Source: Roseomonas gilardii
GTDB lineage: Bacteria; Pseudomonadota; Alphaproteobacteria; Acetobacterales; Acetobacteraceae
Length of the DNA stretch: 64,000 nucleotides
NCBI RefSeq assembly: GCF_001941945.1
Contig: NZ_CP015583.1
Location: 1,291,001 to 1,355,000, forward strand
Direction of reading: 5' to 3'
Shown piece by piece: positions 25,566 to 35,137 of the stretch; the stretch's first letter is position 1; each line of letters opens with the position of its first letter. Below the pieces are notes generated by a model, which saw only the letters and a program-made list of their open reading frames with translations, was not told where the DNA came from and made no database searches. A program made the position numbers and the translations under genes.

Positions 25566-26161
25566 CCCGCCAGCACCTCCCGCACCACCTGCCGCAGACG
25601 GGGGATGACCTCGGCCTCGAACCAGGGATTCTTCGCCGCCCAGGCCAGGGTGCGCCAGGAGGGATGGGGCAGGGGAAAGTGCCGGGGCAGGAACTCCTCA
25701 TGCCGCCGCACCCGATCCGCCAGGCTGCCCGGCCCGAGCACGAGGCGCTGGGCGTAGCTGCCCACCAGCAGCCGGCAGCGGACCTCCGGCATCAGCGGCA
25801 GCAGGCGCGGATGCCAGAGCGGCGCGCATTCCGGCCGGGGCGGGGCATCGCCACCGCGCGGCAGGCGGCCGGGATAGCAGAAGCCCGTGGGCAGGATGGC
25901 GACGCGATCCGGATCGTAGAAGATCGCCTCGTCCAGCCCCAGCCAGTCGCGCAGCCGGATGCCCGAGGCATCCTGGAAGGGAATGCCGGACAGATGCGCC
26001 TTGGTGCCCGGGGCCTGGGAGGTGATCAGCAGACGCGCCCGCGTGCCCACCTGCAGGATCGGGCGTGGCCCCAGCGGCAGAACCGGGGCGCAGAGGGTGC
26101 AGGCGCGGGCCTGGGCCTCCACCCGTTTCAGGCCCAACGGGCCAGGACCTCCGACACCCAT
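25562..26161 (-). CDS. uracil-DNA glycosylase superfamily protein
   Basis: This 199-residue protein has the superfamily pattern LLITSQAPGTKAHLSGIPFQDASG (motif 1 region, given here to show the core QAPG) and motif 2-like FPLPHPSWRT near the C-terminus. An early CTLC pair is present, but the full four-cysteine iron-sulfur set of family 4 is not obvious. It would excise uracil or another damaged base, though the exact class is not assignable. The proposed start overlaps the sirtuin gene by 34 bp, with no strong ribosome site. Confidence 0.75.
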   Translation of the reverse strand: MGVGGPGPLGLKRVEAQARACTLCAPVLPLGPRPILQVGTRARLLITSQAPGTKAHLSGIPFQDASGIRLRDWLGLDEAIFYDPDRVAILPTGFCYPGRLPRGGDAPPRPECAPLWHPRLLPLMPEVRCRLLVGSYAQRLVLGPGSLADRVRRHEEFLPRHFPLPHPSWRTLAWAAKNPWFEAEVIPRLRQVVREVLAG

Positions 26162-26850
26162 TCCGGCACCAGCCGCGTGGCCGGGCCGTGCCGGGCCTCG
26201 TCGAAGAGATGCGATCCGGCGGAAGGCTCCAGGTTCAGCTCCAGCGTGTCGGCGCGGTCCCGCACCCCGGCCACGAAGCCCGCCGCCGGATAGACGCTGC
26301 CGGAGGTGCCGATGGAGACGAAGAGGTCGCAGCCCTCCAGCGCCGCCTCGATCCGCGCCATGTGCAGCGGCATCTCGCCGAACCAGACCACGTTCGGCCG
26401 CATCCCGCCCGCCTGGGTGCAGGCGGGGCAGGCCGTGTCCGTGGAAAGATCATCCTCCCAGGGGGTGACCGCGCCGCAGCGGGTGCAGCGTGCCTCGCGC
26501 AGCGCGCCATGCATCTGCACGACGCGGCGGGAACCGGCCCGCCCATGCAGCCCGTCCACGTTCTGGGTGACCAGCAGGAAATCCCCAGGCCAGCGCGCGT
26601 CCAGCTCCGCCAGCGCGCGGTGCGCGGCATTGGGCTCGACCTCGCGCAGCCGGGCGCGGCGGGAATTGTAGAAGGCATGCACCCAGGCGGGGTCGCGGGC
26701 GAAGGCGGCGGGCTGGGCCACCTGCTCCAGCGGCACCTTGGCCCAGGTCCCGTCCCGGTCGCGATAGGTGGACAGGCCGGATTCCCGGCTGATCCCGGCA
26801 CCGGTGAGGACGACGATCTTCGGCGGGGAAGCCATGCCCTTTTGGGACAT
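26128..26850 (-). CDS. cobB: Sir2-family NAD-dependent protein deacylase (CobB-like)
   Basis: The 240-residue sirtuin has the NAD site VLTGAGISRESGLSTYRDRDG and QNVDGLH. The catalytic His is in VQMHGALREARC, and two zinc cysteine pairs are in CTRC and CPAC. The YNSRR segment carries the Tyr-x-x-Arg pair typical of class III sirtuins that also remove succinyl groups. I start at 26850 (MSQKGMASPP). The ATG at 26835 is an alternative. It lies 55 bp downstream of thpR and overlaps the next gene. Confidence 0.88.
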   Translation of the reverse strand: MSQKGMASPPKIVVLTGAGISRESGLSTYRDRDGTWAKVPLEQVAQPAAFARDPAWVHAFYNSRRARLREVEPNAAHRALAELDARWPGDFLLVTQNVDGLHGRAGSRRVVQMHGALREARCTRCGAVTPWEDDLSTDTACPACTQAGGMRPNVVWFGEMPLHMARIEAALEGCDLFVSIGTSGSVYPAAGFVAGVRDRADTLELNLEPSAGSHLFDEARHGPATRLVPEWVSEVLARWA

Positions 26851-26905
26851 GGCACCCCGCCGCCCGTCAAGCGGCCCGGCGGTCACGCTGCGGTGGGCGG
26901 GCCAC

Positions 26906-27442
26906 TCAGGCCAGGGCGTACTCCACCTCCGGCGTATAGACCGAGTGCTCCTTGCCGAGCAGCGAGGAGAAGAGCGTGAACTGCTCCATCCGCACCGGCG
27001 GCGCGCGGAACAGGTTGTGCGCCTGGACATAGGAGACGAGCTTCGGCACCTCGGCCCGGTCCACCCGCGCCAGGGTGATGTGCGGCGCGAAGCGGCGGCG
27101 CTCCGGTTCCAGCCCCACGCGCTGCAGGGCGGTCTCCACCTTGGCCTGGAGATGCGACAGCGCCTCGGTACGCTCCACCCCGACCCAGAGGCTCTGGATC
27201 CGCCCCGCCTTCTCGAAGGTGCCGACGCCGCAGAGCGAGAGGTCGAAGGGGCGGGCACGGATGGCGGCGAGCGCCTCGTCCACCTCCTCGGCCCGCCAGC
27301 GCTCGATGGCCCCGATGAAGCGCAGGGTCAGGTGGTAGTTGTCGGGCGGCACCCATTTCGCCCCAGGGATGCCGCCGACAAGGCCGGCAAGCTGGTCGCG
27401 CAGCAATTCGGGCAGGGCGAGAGCCACAAACAGTCGCAACAT
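26906..27442 (-). CDS. thpR: RNA 2',3'-cyclic phosphodiesterase (2'-5' RNA ligase family)
   Basis: This 178-residue 2H phosphoesterase has both H-x-T-x motifs, NYHLTLRFIG near residue 40 and PHITLARVDR near residue 120. The length and opening RLFVALALPELLRDQLAGL match ThpR. The enzyme opens 2',3'-cyclic phosphates in RNA and can ligate tRNA halves in vitro. It begins a minus-strand run thpR-sirtuin-glycosylase-secreted protein. Confidence 0.9.
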   Translation of the reverse strand: MLRLFVALALPELLRDQLAGLVGGIPGAKWVPPDNYHLTLRFIGAIERWRAEEVDEALAAIRARPFDLSLCGVGTFEKAGRIQSLWVGVERTEALSHLQAKVETALQRVGLEPERRRFAPHITLARVDRAEVPKLVSYVQAHNLFRAPPVRMEQFTLFSSLLGKEHSVYTPEVEYALA

Positions 27443-27584
27443 CGGATCGGAAAGCCCCCATGGCGTCGTGACGGTGGTCGTGCGGGGGACTCGGCGGCCC
27501 CGCGGCTCTGGTGCGTCGGTCTTGGCTCCTGGCTGCCCGGTCCTCCCTCCTCCTTCTTCCCCCGGCTTCCCCTCGGCTGCCGCG

Positions 27585-28284
27585 TCAGCTCCCGCCGGAG
27601 GCCCCGGCGGGAAGGCGGGCGATCAGCTCCTCCACCGCGGGCCGCATCCGCTCCACCATCACCTTCACCCCCTGCGGGTTCGGATGGATGCGGTCGGCCT
27701 GGTTCAGCGCCAGATCCCCGGCCACGCCATCCAGCAGGAAGGGGTAGAACACCGCCTCTGGATGCGCCTTGGCCAGCCGCGCGAAGGCGCCGGAGAAGTC
27801 CCGCCCGTAATCGGCGCCGAGATTGGGCGGCGCCAGCATTCCCGCCAGCAGGGCCGGGATCTTCCGCGCCTTCAGCGTGTCCAGGATGGCGCCCAGATTG
27901 GCCTCGGTATCCCGCGGCTCGATCCCGCGCAGGCCGTCATTGCCGCCGAGCGCCACAATCACCGCATCCGGCGAATCGGCCAGCGCCCAGTCGAGGCGGG
28001 ACCGCCCCCCGGCGGTGGTGTCGCCGGACACCCCGGCATCGGTCACCTGCACCGGACGGTCGGGCCGTGACAGCGCCGCCTGGAGCTGCGCGGGCAGCCC
28101 ATCCTCCCGCGACAGCCCATAGGCGGCGGTGATGGAATCGCCCAACATCAACAACTTGACCGGCTTCGCCACCGCCCGGGCCGGCCGGGCGACCAGGAGC
28201 GGCAGCGTCATGGGCGCGGCCAGACACAAAGCGAAACGGGAAAGCCCCCTGTGCAGCGCAGCGCGCCGGGACAATCTCTGGGCG

Positions 28285-28295
<11 letters not shown>
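27585..28295 (-). CDS. tesA: GDSL-type arylesterase / acyl-CoA thioesterase I (TesA-like)
   Basis: The 236-residue periplasmic SGNH hydrolase starts with a signal-like leader (RFALCLAAPMTLPLLVARPARA). It shows block I LLMLGDSITAAYG (Ser), block III GGNDGLRG and block V DRIHPNPQGV (Asp-x-x-His). The start at 28295 has a strong GGAGGAGG site. It is divergent from the ybbA-like ATPase and the two start regions physically overlap. The same tesA/ybbA-ybbP neighbourhood occurs in E. coli. Confidence 0.9.
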
Positions 28296-29084
<789 letters not shown>

Positions 29085-29088
<4 letters not shown>

Positions 29089-31745
29089 GCGCCTCGGCCT
29101 TTCCGGGACAGGCCGCCGGGGGCGGGGCCTCCGCCGGCACGCTGGCCCTGGCCTGGCGCCTGGCGCGGCGCGAGCTGCGCGGCGGGGTGAAGGGGCTGCG
29201 CATCGTCCTGGCCTGCCTGGCCCTGGGCGTCGCTGCCATCGCCGCCGTCGGCACCCTGCGCGCCGCCGTCGAGAGCGGGCTGGCGGCCGATGGCGCGCGG
29301 CTCCTGGGCGGCGACCTGGAGGTCCGGGCCTCGCAGCGCCCGATGCCGGAGGAGGGACGACGCTGGCTGGAGGCGCAGGGCGCGCGGGTCAGCGAGGTGG
29401 TCTCCATGCGCGCCATGGCGGTGGCCCCCCATGTGGTCCCGTTGGCGGCCCCGCAGGCGGCAGGCGGCGGAACAGCGCCCGCCGGTGCGGAGGCGGAGCC
29501 GCGCTCCGGCACCGACCGCTCGCTGGTGGAGCTGAAGGCGGTGGACGGCGCCTACCCGCTCTATGGCACGCTGGAACTCGACCCGCCCGGCCCGCCGGAC
29601 CACCCGTTGGGCGACAGCCCCGACGCGGAGGGCCGCTGGCCGCTGGCGCTGGACCGTCTGGTGCTCGACCGGCTGGGCCTGAAGGTGGGCGACACGGTGC
29701 GGATCGGCGAGGCGCGCTTCGTGCTGCGCGGCACCGTGGCCTCCGAGCCCGACAAGGTGGCCAGCGCCTTCCAGTTCGGGCCGCGCGCCATCGTCCCGCT
29801 CGCCGCCATCCCGGCGACGCAGCTCGTCCAGCCCGGCTCGCTCGTGACCTATGCCTATCGCCTCCGCCTGCCGCCGGGGACGGACGAGGCGCGCTTCACC
29901 GCCGCGCTGCGCGCCCAGAGCTTCGCCGACAGCGGCTGGCGCATCCGCGATGCCTCGGACGGCGCGCCGGGCGTGGGGCGCTTCGTGGACAATGCCGCCT
30001 CCTTCCTCACCCTGGCCGGGCTGACGGCGCTGCTGGTCGGCGGCATCGGCGTGGCCACCGGCGTGCGTGCCTGGCTGGACCGGCGCGCGCGGACCATCGC
30101 CACGCTGCGCTGCCTCGGTGCCCCGGCGCGCGTGATCTTCGCCACCTACCTGCTGCAGCTCCTGGTGCTCTCCGCGCTGGGGATCGCGATCGGCCTGCTG
30201 GGCGGCACGGGGCTGACCTGGCTGGCGGCCAAAGCCCTGGCCGGGGTGCTGCCGGTTCCGCCGCGCTTCGGCTTCTATCCGCTGCCGCTGCTCGTGGCGG
30301 CGGTCTATGGCCTGCTCGCGGCGCTCGCCTTCTCGCTCTGGCCACTGGGGCGGGCGCGGGAGATCCCCGGCGCGGCCCTGTTCCGCGATGTCGTGCAGCC
30401 CGTGGCCGGGCGCCCGCGCCTTTGGCTGCTGCTGGTGAACGGGATCATGATCGCCCTGCTGGTGGCGTTGGTCGTGCTCAGCTCCGAGCAGAAGCTCTTC
30501 GCCCTCTGGTTCTGCCTGGGCGCGGCGGTGACGCTGGCATTGTTCCGGGGCGGGGCCTGGGCGCTCCAGGCGCTGGCGCGGCGTTTCCGGGGCGTGCGGC
30601 GCCCCGAGCTGCGGCTGGGCCTCGCCAACCTGCACCGCCCCGGCGCGCCGACCGCGCTGATGCTGGTCTCGCTGGGCATCGGGCTCACCACCCTGGCGGC
30701 AGTGGCGCTGATCGAGGGCAACCTGCGCCGCCAGATCGGCGAGCAGATCCCGAACGGCGCGCCGAGCTTCTTCTTCATCGACATCCAGAACGACCAGGCG
30801 CAGCGCTTCGACGCGCTGGTGCGCGGCCTGCCGGGCGTGCACGAGGAACAGCGCGTGCCCTCGCTGCGCGCCCGCATCGTGGCGGTGAAGGGAATCCCGG
30901 TGGAGCAGCTCCGGGTCAGCGAGGACTCCGCCTGGGCGCTGCGCGGCGACCGTGGCCTGACCTATGCCGCGACGCCGCCGGAGGGCACGCGCCTCACCGC
31001 CGGGCAGTGGTGGGCGCCGGACTACAAGGGGCCGCCGCTGGTCTCGCTCGACGCCAATCTCGCGCGCGGCTGGGGCGTCGGCCTCGGCGACACGGTGGCG
31101 CTGAACATCCTGGGCCGCGACCTGGAGTTCCGCATCGCCTCGCTGCGCGACATCGAGTGGCGGGGGCTGGGGCTGAACTTCGCCCTGGTGGCCTCGCCCG
31201 GCCTGCTGGAAGCCGCGCCCCACACGCATATCGCCACGATCCGCGCCGACCAGGCGGCGGAGGGCGGCATCCTGCGCGCCGTGACCGATGCCTTCCCCAA
31301 CGTCACCGGCATCAGCGTGCGCGAGGCGCTGGACGCGCTGGGCGAGATGCTCGGGCAGCTCGCCATGGCCATGACCTCCACGGCGGCGCTGACGCTGATC
31401 GCCGGGGCGCTGGTGCTGGCCGGCGCGGTGGCGGCGGGACAGGCGCGGCGCATCCGCGACGCGGTGGTGCTCAAGACGCTGGGCGCCACGCGCGCGCAGA
31501 TCCGCAATGCCTGGCTGGTGGAGTTTGGCCTGCTCGGCGTGACGGCGGGGCTGATCGCGGCGGCGGCCGGAACGCTCGCCTCCTGGGGTGTGGTGCGCTT
31601 CGTGATGCGCATGGACTGGGTCTTCCTGCCCGGCACGCTGCTGCTGACCGTGCTGGGTTGCGCCGTGCTCACCCTCGGCATGGGCTGGGTGGGCACCGCT
31701 CTGGCGCTGCGGGTGCGCCCGGCGCCGCTGCTGCGGAACGAATAG
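29085..31745 (+). CDS. ybbP: FtsX-like ABC exporter permease, YbbP type
   Basis: The 886-residue permease has the two-module layout of YbbP: an N-terminal helix, a large periplasmic domain, and a first FtsX membrane block (LTLAGLTALLVGGIGVATGV). A second central block with several helices follows, then another periplasmic domain and a final FtsX block (LTLIAGALVLAGAVAAG, AVVLKTLGATRAQI). It would move or extract lipids or proteins at the inner membrane, but the substrate is unknown. It is translationally coupled to ybbA. Confidence 0.9.
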
Positions 31746-31758
31746 CACCGGGACAGGG

Positions 31759-31780
31759 GAGGGGGCTGCCCTGCCCCCTC
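31759..31780 (+). terminator. terminator after ybbP
   Basis: GAGGGGG-CTGCCCTG-CCCCCTC forms a 7 bp stem with an 8-base loop and is followed by TTTG, 14 bases past the stop codon. This fits a factor-independent terminator. Confidence 0.6.
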
Positions 31781-31882
31781 TTTGCTATCGGGTACATGGG
31801 GATGGCGCCGTTGCCGGCGGCCGAATAGCGGAAGGGGCCGGATCGTGGAAGGAGCCGGGGCGGCGCGTCCGCCCCGGTCGCC

Positions 31883-33370
31883 TCAGCCCGCCGTCACATG
31901 CACGCCGGGGCGCTTCCCATCGTTCCAGCGCCCGCCGATGGCGCGCTCGATCTGCGCCGCCAGTTGCAGCAGCACCCCGTCGCCCGCCTGCCGCGTCTGC
32001 GCCTGGATGCCGAGCGGCAACCCGCTTTCCTGCCAGGCGAGGGGCAGGGAGATGGCCGGGATGCCGCAGAGGTTGGAGAGCGGCGTATAGGCGAAGTTGC
32101 GCCAGAGATTGCCGAACCAGTCATAGACATCCGGATTGTCGCTGATCGTCAGGTACTCGGTGGTGCCGATCACCGGCGTCGGCAGGGCGGTGATCGGGGT
32201 GAGGATGATGTCCCAGTCCTCGAAGAACTCCCCGAAGGCGCGGGAGGTGCTGTTGAACACCGCCTGCATCCGCGCCCGCTCGGTGAAGCTGGTGTTGATC
32301 CCCGCCTCCCAGATGCGGATGTTGATCGGCTCCACCTTGTCGGCCGGCGGGCGGTCGAGGCCCAGCGGCGCGATCAGGTTGTTCACCGTCTGCGCGAAGT
32401 TGCTGACGTAGCAGGTGGTCTGCGCGGCGAAGGCGGCGCGGAAATCCACCCGCGGCAGCGCCCATTCGACATGGTGGCCCAGGCTTTCCAGCAGCCGGCC
32501 CACGCGCTCCAGCTCCGCCACGAAATGCGGCACGCCGCGGTAGTCGCCCCATTCATGCGACAGCGCGATGCGCAGCGGCCTCGGGTCGCGCCGGATCAGC
32601 GACGAATAGGGCTCGTCCGCCTTCCAGTAGGGCATGAACTCGCCCGGCGCGCCGCCGCGGCAGGCATCGACGAAGAGCGCCGTGTCGCGGACGCTGCGGC
32701 TGTGGCAGCCCTGGATGGAGACGAGGCCGGTCAGGTCCGAGGCATAGGGCGCGATGGAGAAGACGCCGCGCGAAGGCTTCAGCCCGATATTGCCGGTGGC
32801 GCCCGCCGGGATGCGGATCGAGCCGCCGCCATCCGTGGCATGCGAGATCGGCAGCACCCCCGCCGCCACCGCCGCCGCCGTGCCGGCGGAGGAGCCGTTG
32901 GTGGTGTAGCCCGTGTTCCAGGGATTGCGCGTCACATACATCGCCGGGTTCTCGGCGGCGGAGCAGCAGCCGAATTCGGGCGTGGTGGTGCGCCCCAGGA
33001 TGTTCAGCCCGGCGCGGCGGATCTGCCCGGCGAGGAAGCTGTCCGCCTGCGCCCGGTTCCCCTGCATGAGATGCGAGCCCATCTCCTGCAACCGTCCCTT
33101 CAGGGTGGGGCCGAGATCCTTCATCAGATAGGGCACGCCGGCGAAGGGGCCGTCCGGGGCGGTGCCATCCCGGAAGGGCTCGGCGACGAGATCCTCGAAG
33201 ACCTCGACCACGGCGCAGAGTTCCGGGTTCACCTTGGCGATGCCGGCGGCGGCCTGGGCGGCGAGTTCGGCCGCGCTCACCTCGCCGGCCCGGACGCGAT
33301 CGGCCAGCGCCACCGCGTCATGCTTCGCCCATTCGTCCCAGCTCATCGCCAGCGTCATGTCGCGCCCCAT
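31883..33370 (-). CDS. amidase (amidase-signature family)
   Basis: This 495-residue amidase-signature enzyme has the Ser-cisSer-Lys triad motifs: Lys in [10 protein letters not shown], Gly/Ser-rich [15 protein letters not shown], and [15 protein letters not shown]. It would hydrolyse an amide to an acid plus ammonia. The substrate is not predictable and GatA is unlikely in this context. It is divergent from a methyltransferase across a 279 bp spacer with a near-perfect palindrome. The start could also be the Met at residue 5. Confidence 0.87.
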   Translation of the reverse strand: MGRDMTLAMSWDEWAKHDAVALADRVRAGEVSAAELAAQAAAGIAKVNPELCAVVEVFEDLVAEPFRDGTAPDGPFAGVPYLMKDLGPTLKGRLQEMGSHLMQGNRAQADSFLAGQIRRAGLNILGRTTTPEFGCCSAAENPAMYVTRNPWNTGYTTNGSSAGTAAAVAAGVLPISHATDGGGSIRIPAGATGNIGLKPSRGVFSIAPYASDLTGLVSIQGCHSRSVRDTALFVDACRGGAPGEFMPYWKADEPYSSLIRRDPRPLRIALSHEWGDYRGVPHFVAELERVGRLLESLGHHVEWALPRVDFRAAFAAQTTCYVSNFAQTVNNLIAPLGLDRPPADKVEPINIRIWEAGINTSFTERARMQAVFNSTSRAFGEFFEDWDIILTPITALPTPVIGTTEYLTISDNPDVYDWFGNLWRNFAYTPLSNLCGIPAISLPLAWQESGLPLGIQAQTRQAGDGVLLQLAAQIERAIGGRWNDGKRPGVHVTAG

Positions 33371-33454
33371 CGGAAATGCGCCGCGAGCCTAGGTGAGAGG
33401 CATCCGGGGTCAAGGCCGCGCCGAAGGAAGGCCAGCGATGGATGGTGGCGCATA

Positions 33455-33474
33455 TAAGTTCGATATCGAAATTA
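33455..33474. promoter_or_regulatory. 20-bp near-perfect palindrome, candidate operator
   Basis: The core TTCGATATCGAA (33459-33470) is a perfect 12 bp palindrome. It extends to 20 bp (TAA at the left end, TTA at the right) with one mismatched pair. It lies in the middle of the divergent spacer between the amidase and methyltransferase genes. The size and symmetry fit a dimeric MarR- or TetR-type repressor site. No regulator gene sits next to it, so the partner is unknown. Confidence 0.6.
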
Positions 33475-33649
33475 ACTTGCCGTGGCGAGCCGGATGGATG
33501 CACGGTCAGCGGGGAGCTCTTCTCCGGTTCGCGGACGGGACGGCAGATGGCCATCGTCGCGACAGGCCACGCCCGACTTGCCTTCCGACCCCGCGACACG
33601 CCGGCCCGGTGCCGCGAACGGGACATGAATGCATCGGAGGACGACCAGG

Positions 33650-34702
33650 ATGGACGAGGCAAGGCTTCATCAGGTGATAGGCCAGATGCTCGGCGATCTC
33701 GGGGGTGCCTGCAGCGTGGCACTCGTCCGTCTCGGTGACCGGCTGGGCCTCTACAAGGCGCTCCAGGCCCGGGGTCCCATGACCCCGGCCGAGCTGGCGG
33801 CGGAGGCGGGCGTGGCCGAACGCTATGCCCGGGAATGGCTCTCGCATCAGGCGGCCTCCGGTTACCTGTCCTACGATCCCGGCAGCGGACGCTTCACCCT
33901 GCCGCCGGAGCAGGCGATGCTCCTCGCCGACTCCGAGGGGCCGCTCTTCATGCAGGGCGGCTTCGACATGGCGGCCGCGCTGATGGACAACGAGCCGCTG
34001 GTGGAGCGCGCGTTCCGCAGCGGCAAGGGTGTCGGCTGGGGAGGGCAGGCGCCCTGCCTGTTCTGCGCCGTCGGGCGCTTCTTCCGCCCCGCCTATCAAC
34101 GTGACCTCGTGGCGTCCTGGCTGCCCGCGCTCGGGGATGTCGTGGCGAAGCTGGAGCGGGGTGCGACGGTCGCCGATGTCGGCTGCGGCCATGGCTTCTC
34201 CACGATCCTGATGGCCCGGGCTTTCCCGAATTCGCGCTTCACCGGATACGACTTCCACGCGGGCTCGGTGGAACAGGCCCGGCTCCATGCGGAAGAGCAT
34301 GGCGTGACGGCCAACACGCGGTTCGAGGTCGCCCTGGCCAGCGACTTCCCGGGCCAGGACTTCGATCTCGTGACCTTCTTCGACTGCCTGCACGACATGG
34401 GCGACCCGGTCGGGGCGGCCCGGCACGTGCTCCAGGCGCTGAAGCCGGAAGGCTGCTGGATGGTGGTCGAGCCGCGGGCGGGCGACCGGCTGGAGGAGAA
34501 CCTGAACCCGGTGGGCCGCCTCTACTACGCGGCCTCGACCATGATCTGCGTGCCGACCTCGCTGGACCAGCCGGTGGGCGCCGCCCTCGGCGCGCAGGCG
34601 GGTTTCGCCCGCGTTTCCGACACCATCAGGGAAGGCGGCTTCCGCAACCTGCGCAAGGCGGCGGAAACGCCGTTCAGCATGGTCATCGAGGCGCGCCCGT
34701 AA
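33650..34702 (+). CDS. class I SAM-dependent methyltransferase with winged-helix N-terminus
   Basis: The 350-residue protein has an N-terminal winged-helix-like region (ALQARGPMTPAELAAEAGVA) and a Rossmann methyltransferase domain. Motif I is TVADVGCGHGFSTILMARAF, followed by TGYDFHAGSVEQARLHAEEHG and FDLVTFFDCLHDMGDP. This resembles Rv2258c-like and small-molecule O/C-methyltransferases. Substrate unknown. The ATG at 33650 has GGAGG nine bases upstream. It faces the divergent amidase gene. Confidence 0.82.
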   Translation: MDEARLHQVIGQMLGDLGGACSVALVRLGDRLGLYKALQARGPMTPAELAAEAGVAERYAREWLSHQAASGYLSYDPGSGRFTLPPEQAMLLADSEGPLFMQGGFDMAAALMDNEPLVERAFRSGKGVGWGGQAPCLFCAVGRFFRPAYQRDLVASWLPALGDVVAKLERGATVADVGCGHGFSTILMARAFPNSRFTGYDFHAGSVEQARLHAEEHGVTANTRFEVALASDFPGQDFDLVTFFDCLHDMGDPVGAARHVLQALKPEGCWMVVEPRAGDRLEENLNPVGRLYYAASTMICVPTSLDQPVGAALGAQAGFARVSDTIREGGFRNLRKAAETPFSMVIEARP

Positions 34703-34802
34703 AACATGCCGCGCTCCGCCGTGTCCGGGTGATCCCGTCCGGACGCGATCGCCTCCAGGCGCGGGCGGCCGCGCCCCCGGAAACGCCATAGGCCCCAGGG
34801 CC

Positions 34803-34826
34803 GCACCGGCACCGGCACCGGCACCG
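34803..34826. repeat. (GCACCG)4 microsatellite
   Basis: Four perfect tandem copies of a 6-base unit lie in non-coding sequence downstream of the methyltransferase gene. The effect is unknown. It could vary in copy number. Confidence 0.7.
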
Positions 34827-34966
34827 GCCAGCGCCGCCGCGCCCTTCCACCCTCACGCAGCACCATGTCGCACCCCACTGGCATCGGGCCACAAGCCCGG
34901 ATGACGGGCCCCCTTGTGGCAGGACGGGCCGGATGGCGGCAGCCGTGCGGAATGCGAGGCTTCGTG

Positions 34967-34978
34967 AACCATTCGGTT
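34967..34978. promoter_or_regulatory. AACC-N4-GGTT dyad, distal copy
   Basis: AACC-ATTC-GGTT is followed by ACTTTTTT. The right arm GGTTACTT (34975-34982) is identical to the right arm of the proximal site. The two dyad centres are 65 bp apart, close to six helical turns, so a repressor bound at both could loop the DNA. Confidence 0.45.
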
Positions 34979-35027
34979 ACTTTTTTGCCCCGCACCACAT
35001 AAATTACCTTAGAGATGGACGTTAATT

Positions 35028-35047
35028 AAGTAACCACAAGGTTACTT
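35028..35047. promoter_or_regulatory. perfect 8-bp inverted repeat, candidate operator of the MFS gene
   Basis: AAGTAACC-ACAA-GGTTACTT is a perfect palindrome with 8 bp arms, 91 bases before the MFS start codon and embedded in AT-rich promoter-like DNA. A partial second copy lies 65 bp upstream. The pattern suits a dimeric regulator (for example HxlR-, MarR- or LacI-type). No regulator gene is adjacent. Confidence 0.6.
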
Positions 35048-35137
35048 TCGCTTGGTGCCACCGTCCGGAAGTGGGAACCTCGGTCAGATCCGGGCGCAAC
35101 GACGCCACGGACAGGGAAACGGACGGAGAGATTGCGG

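Larger units (their letters stand above)
34703..35137. other. spacer upstream of the MFS gene
   Basis: The first 270 bases are GC-rich, with a short GCACCG microsatellite and no convincing coding frame. From about 34970 to 35050 the DNA is AT-rich and holds two AACC-N4-GGTT dyads, so this is the probable promoter of the MFS transporter gene. Confidence 0.5.
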
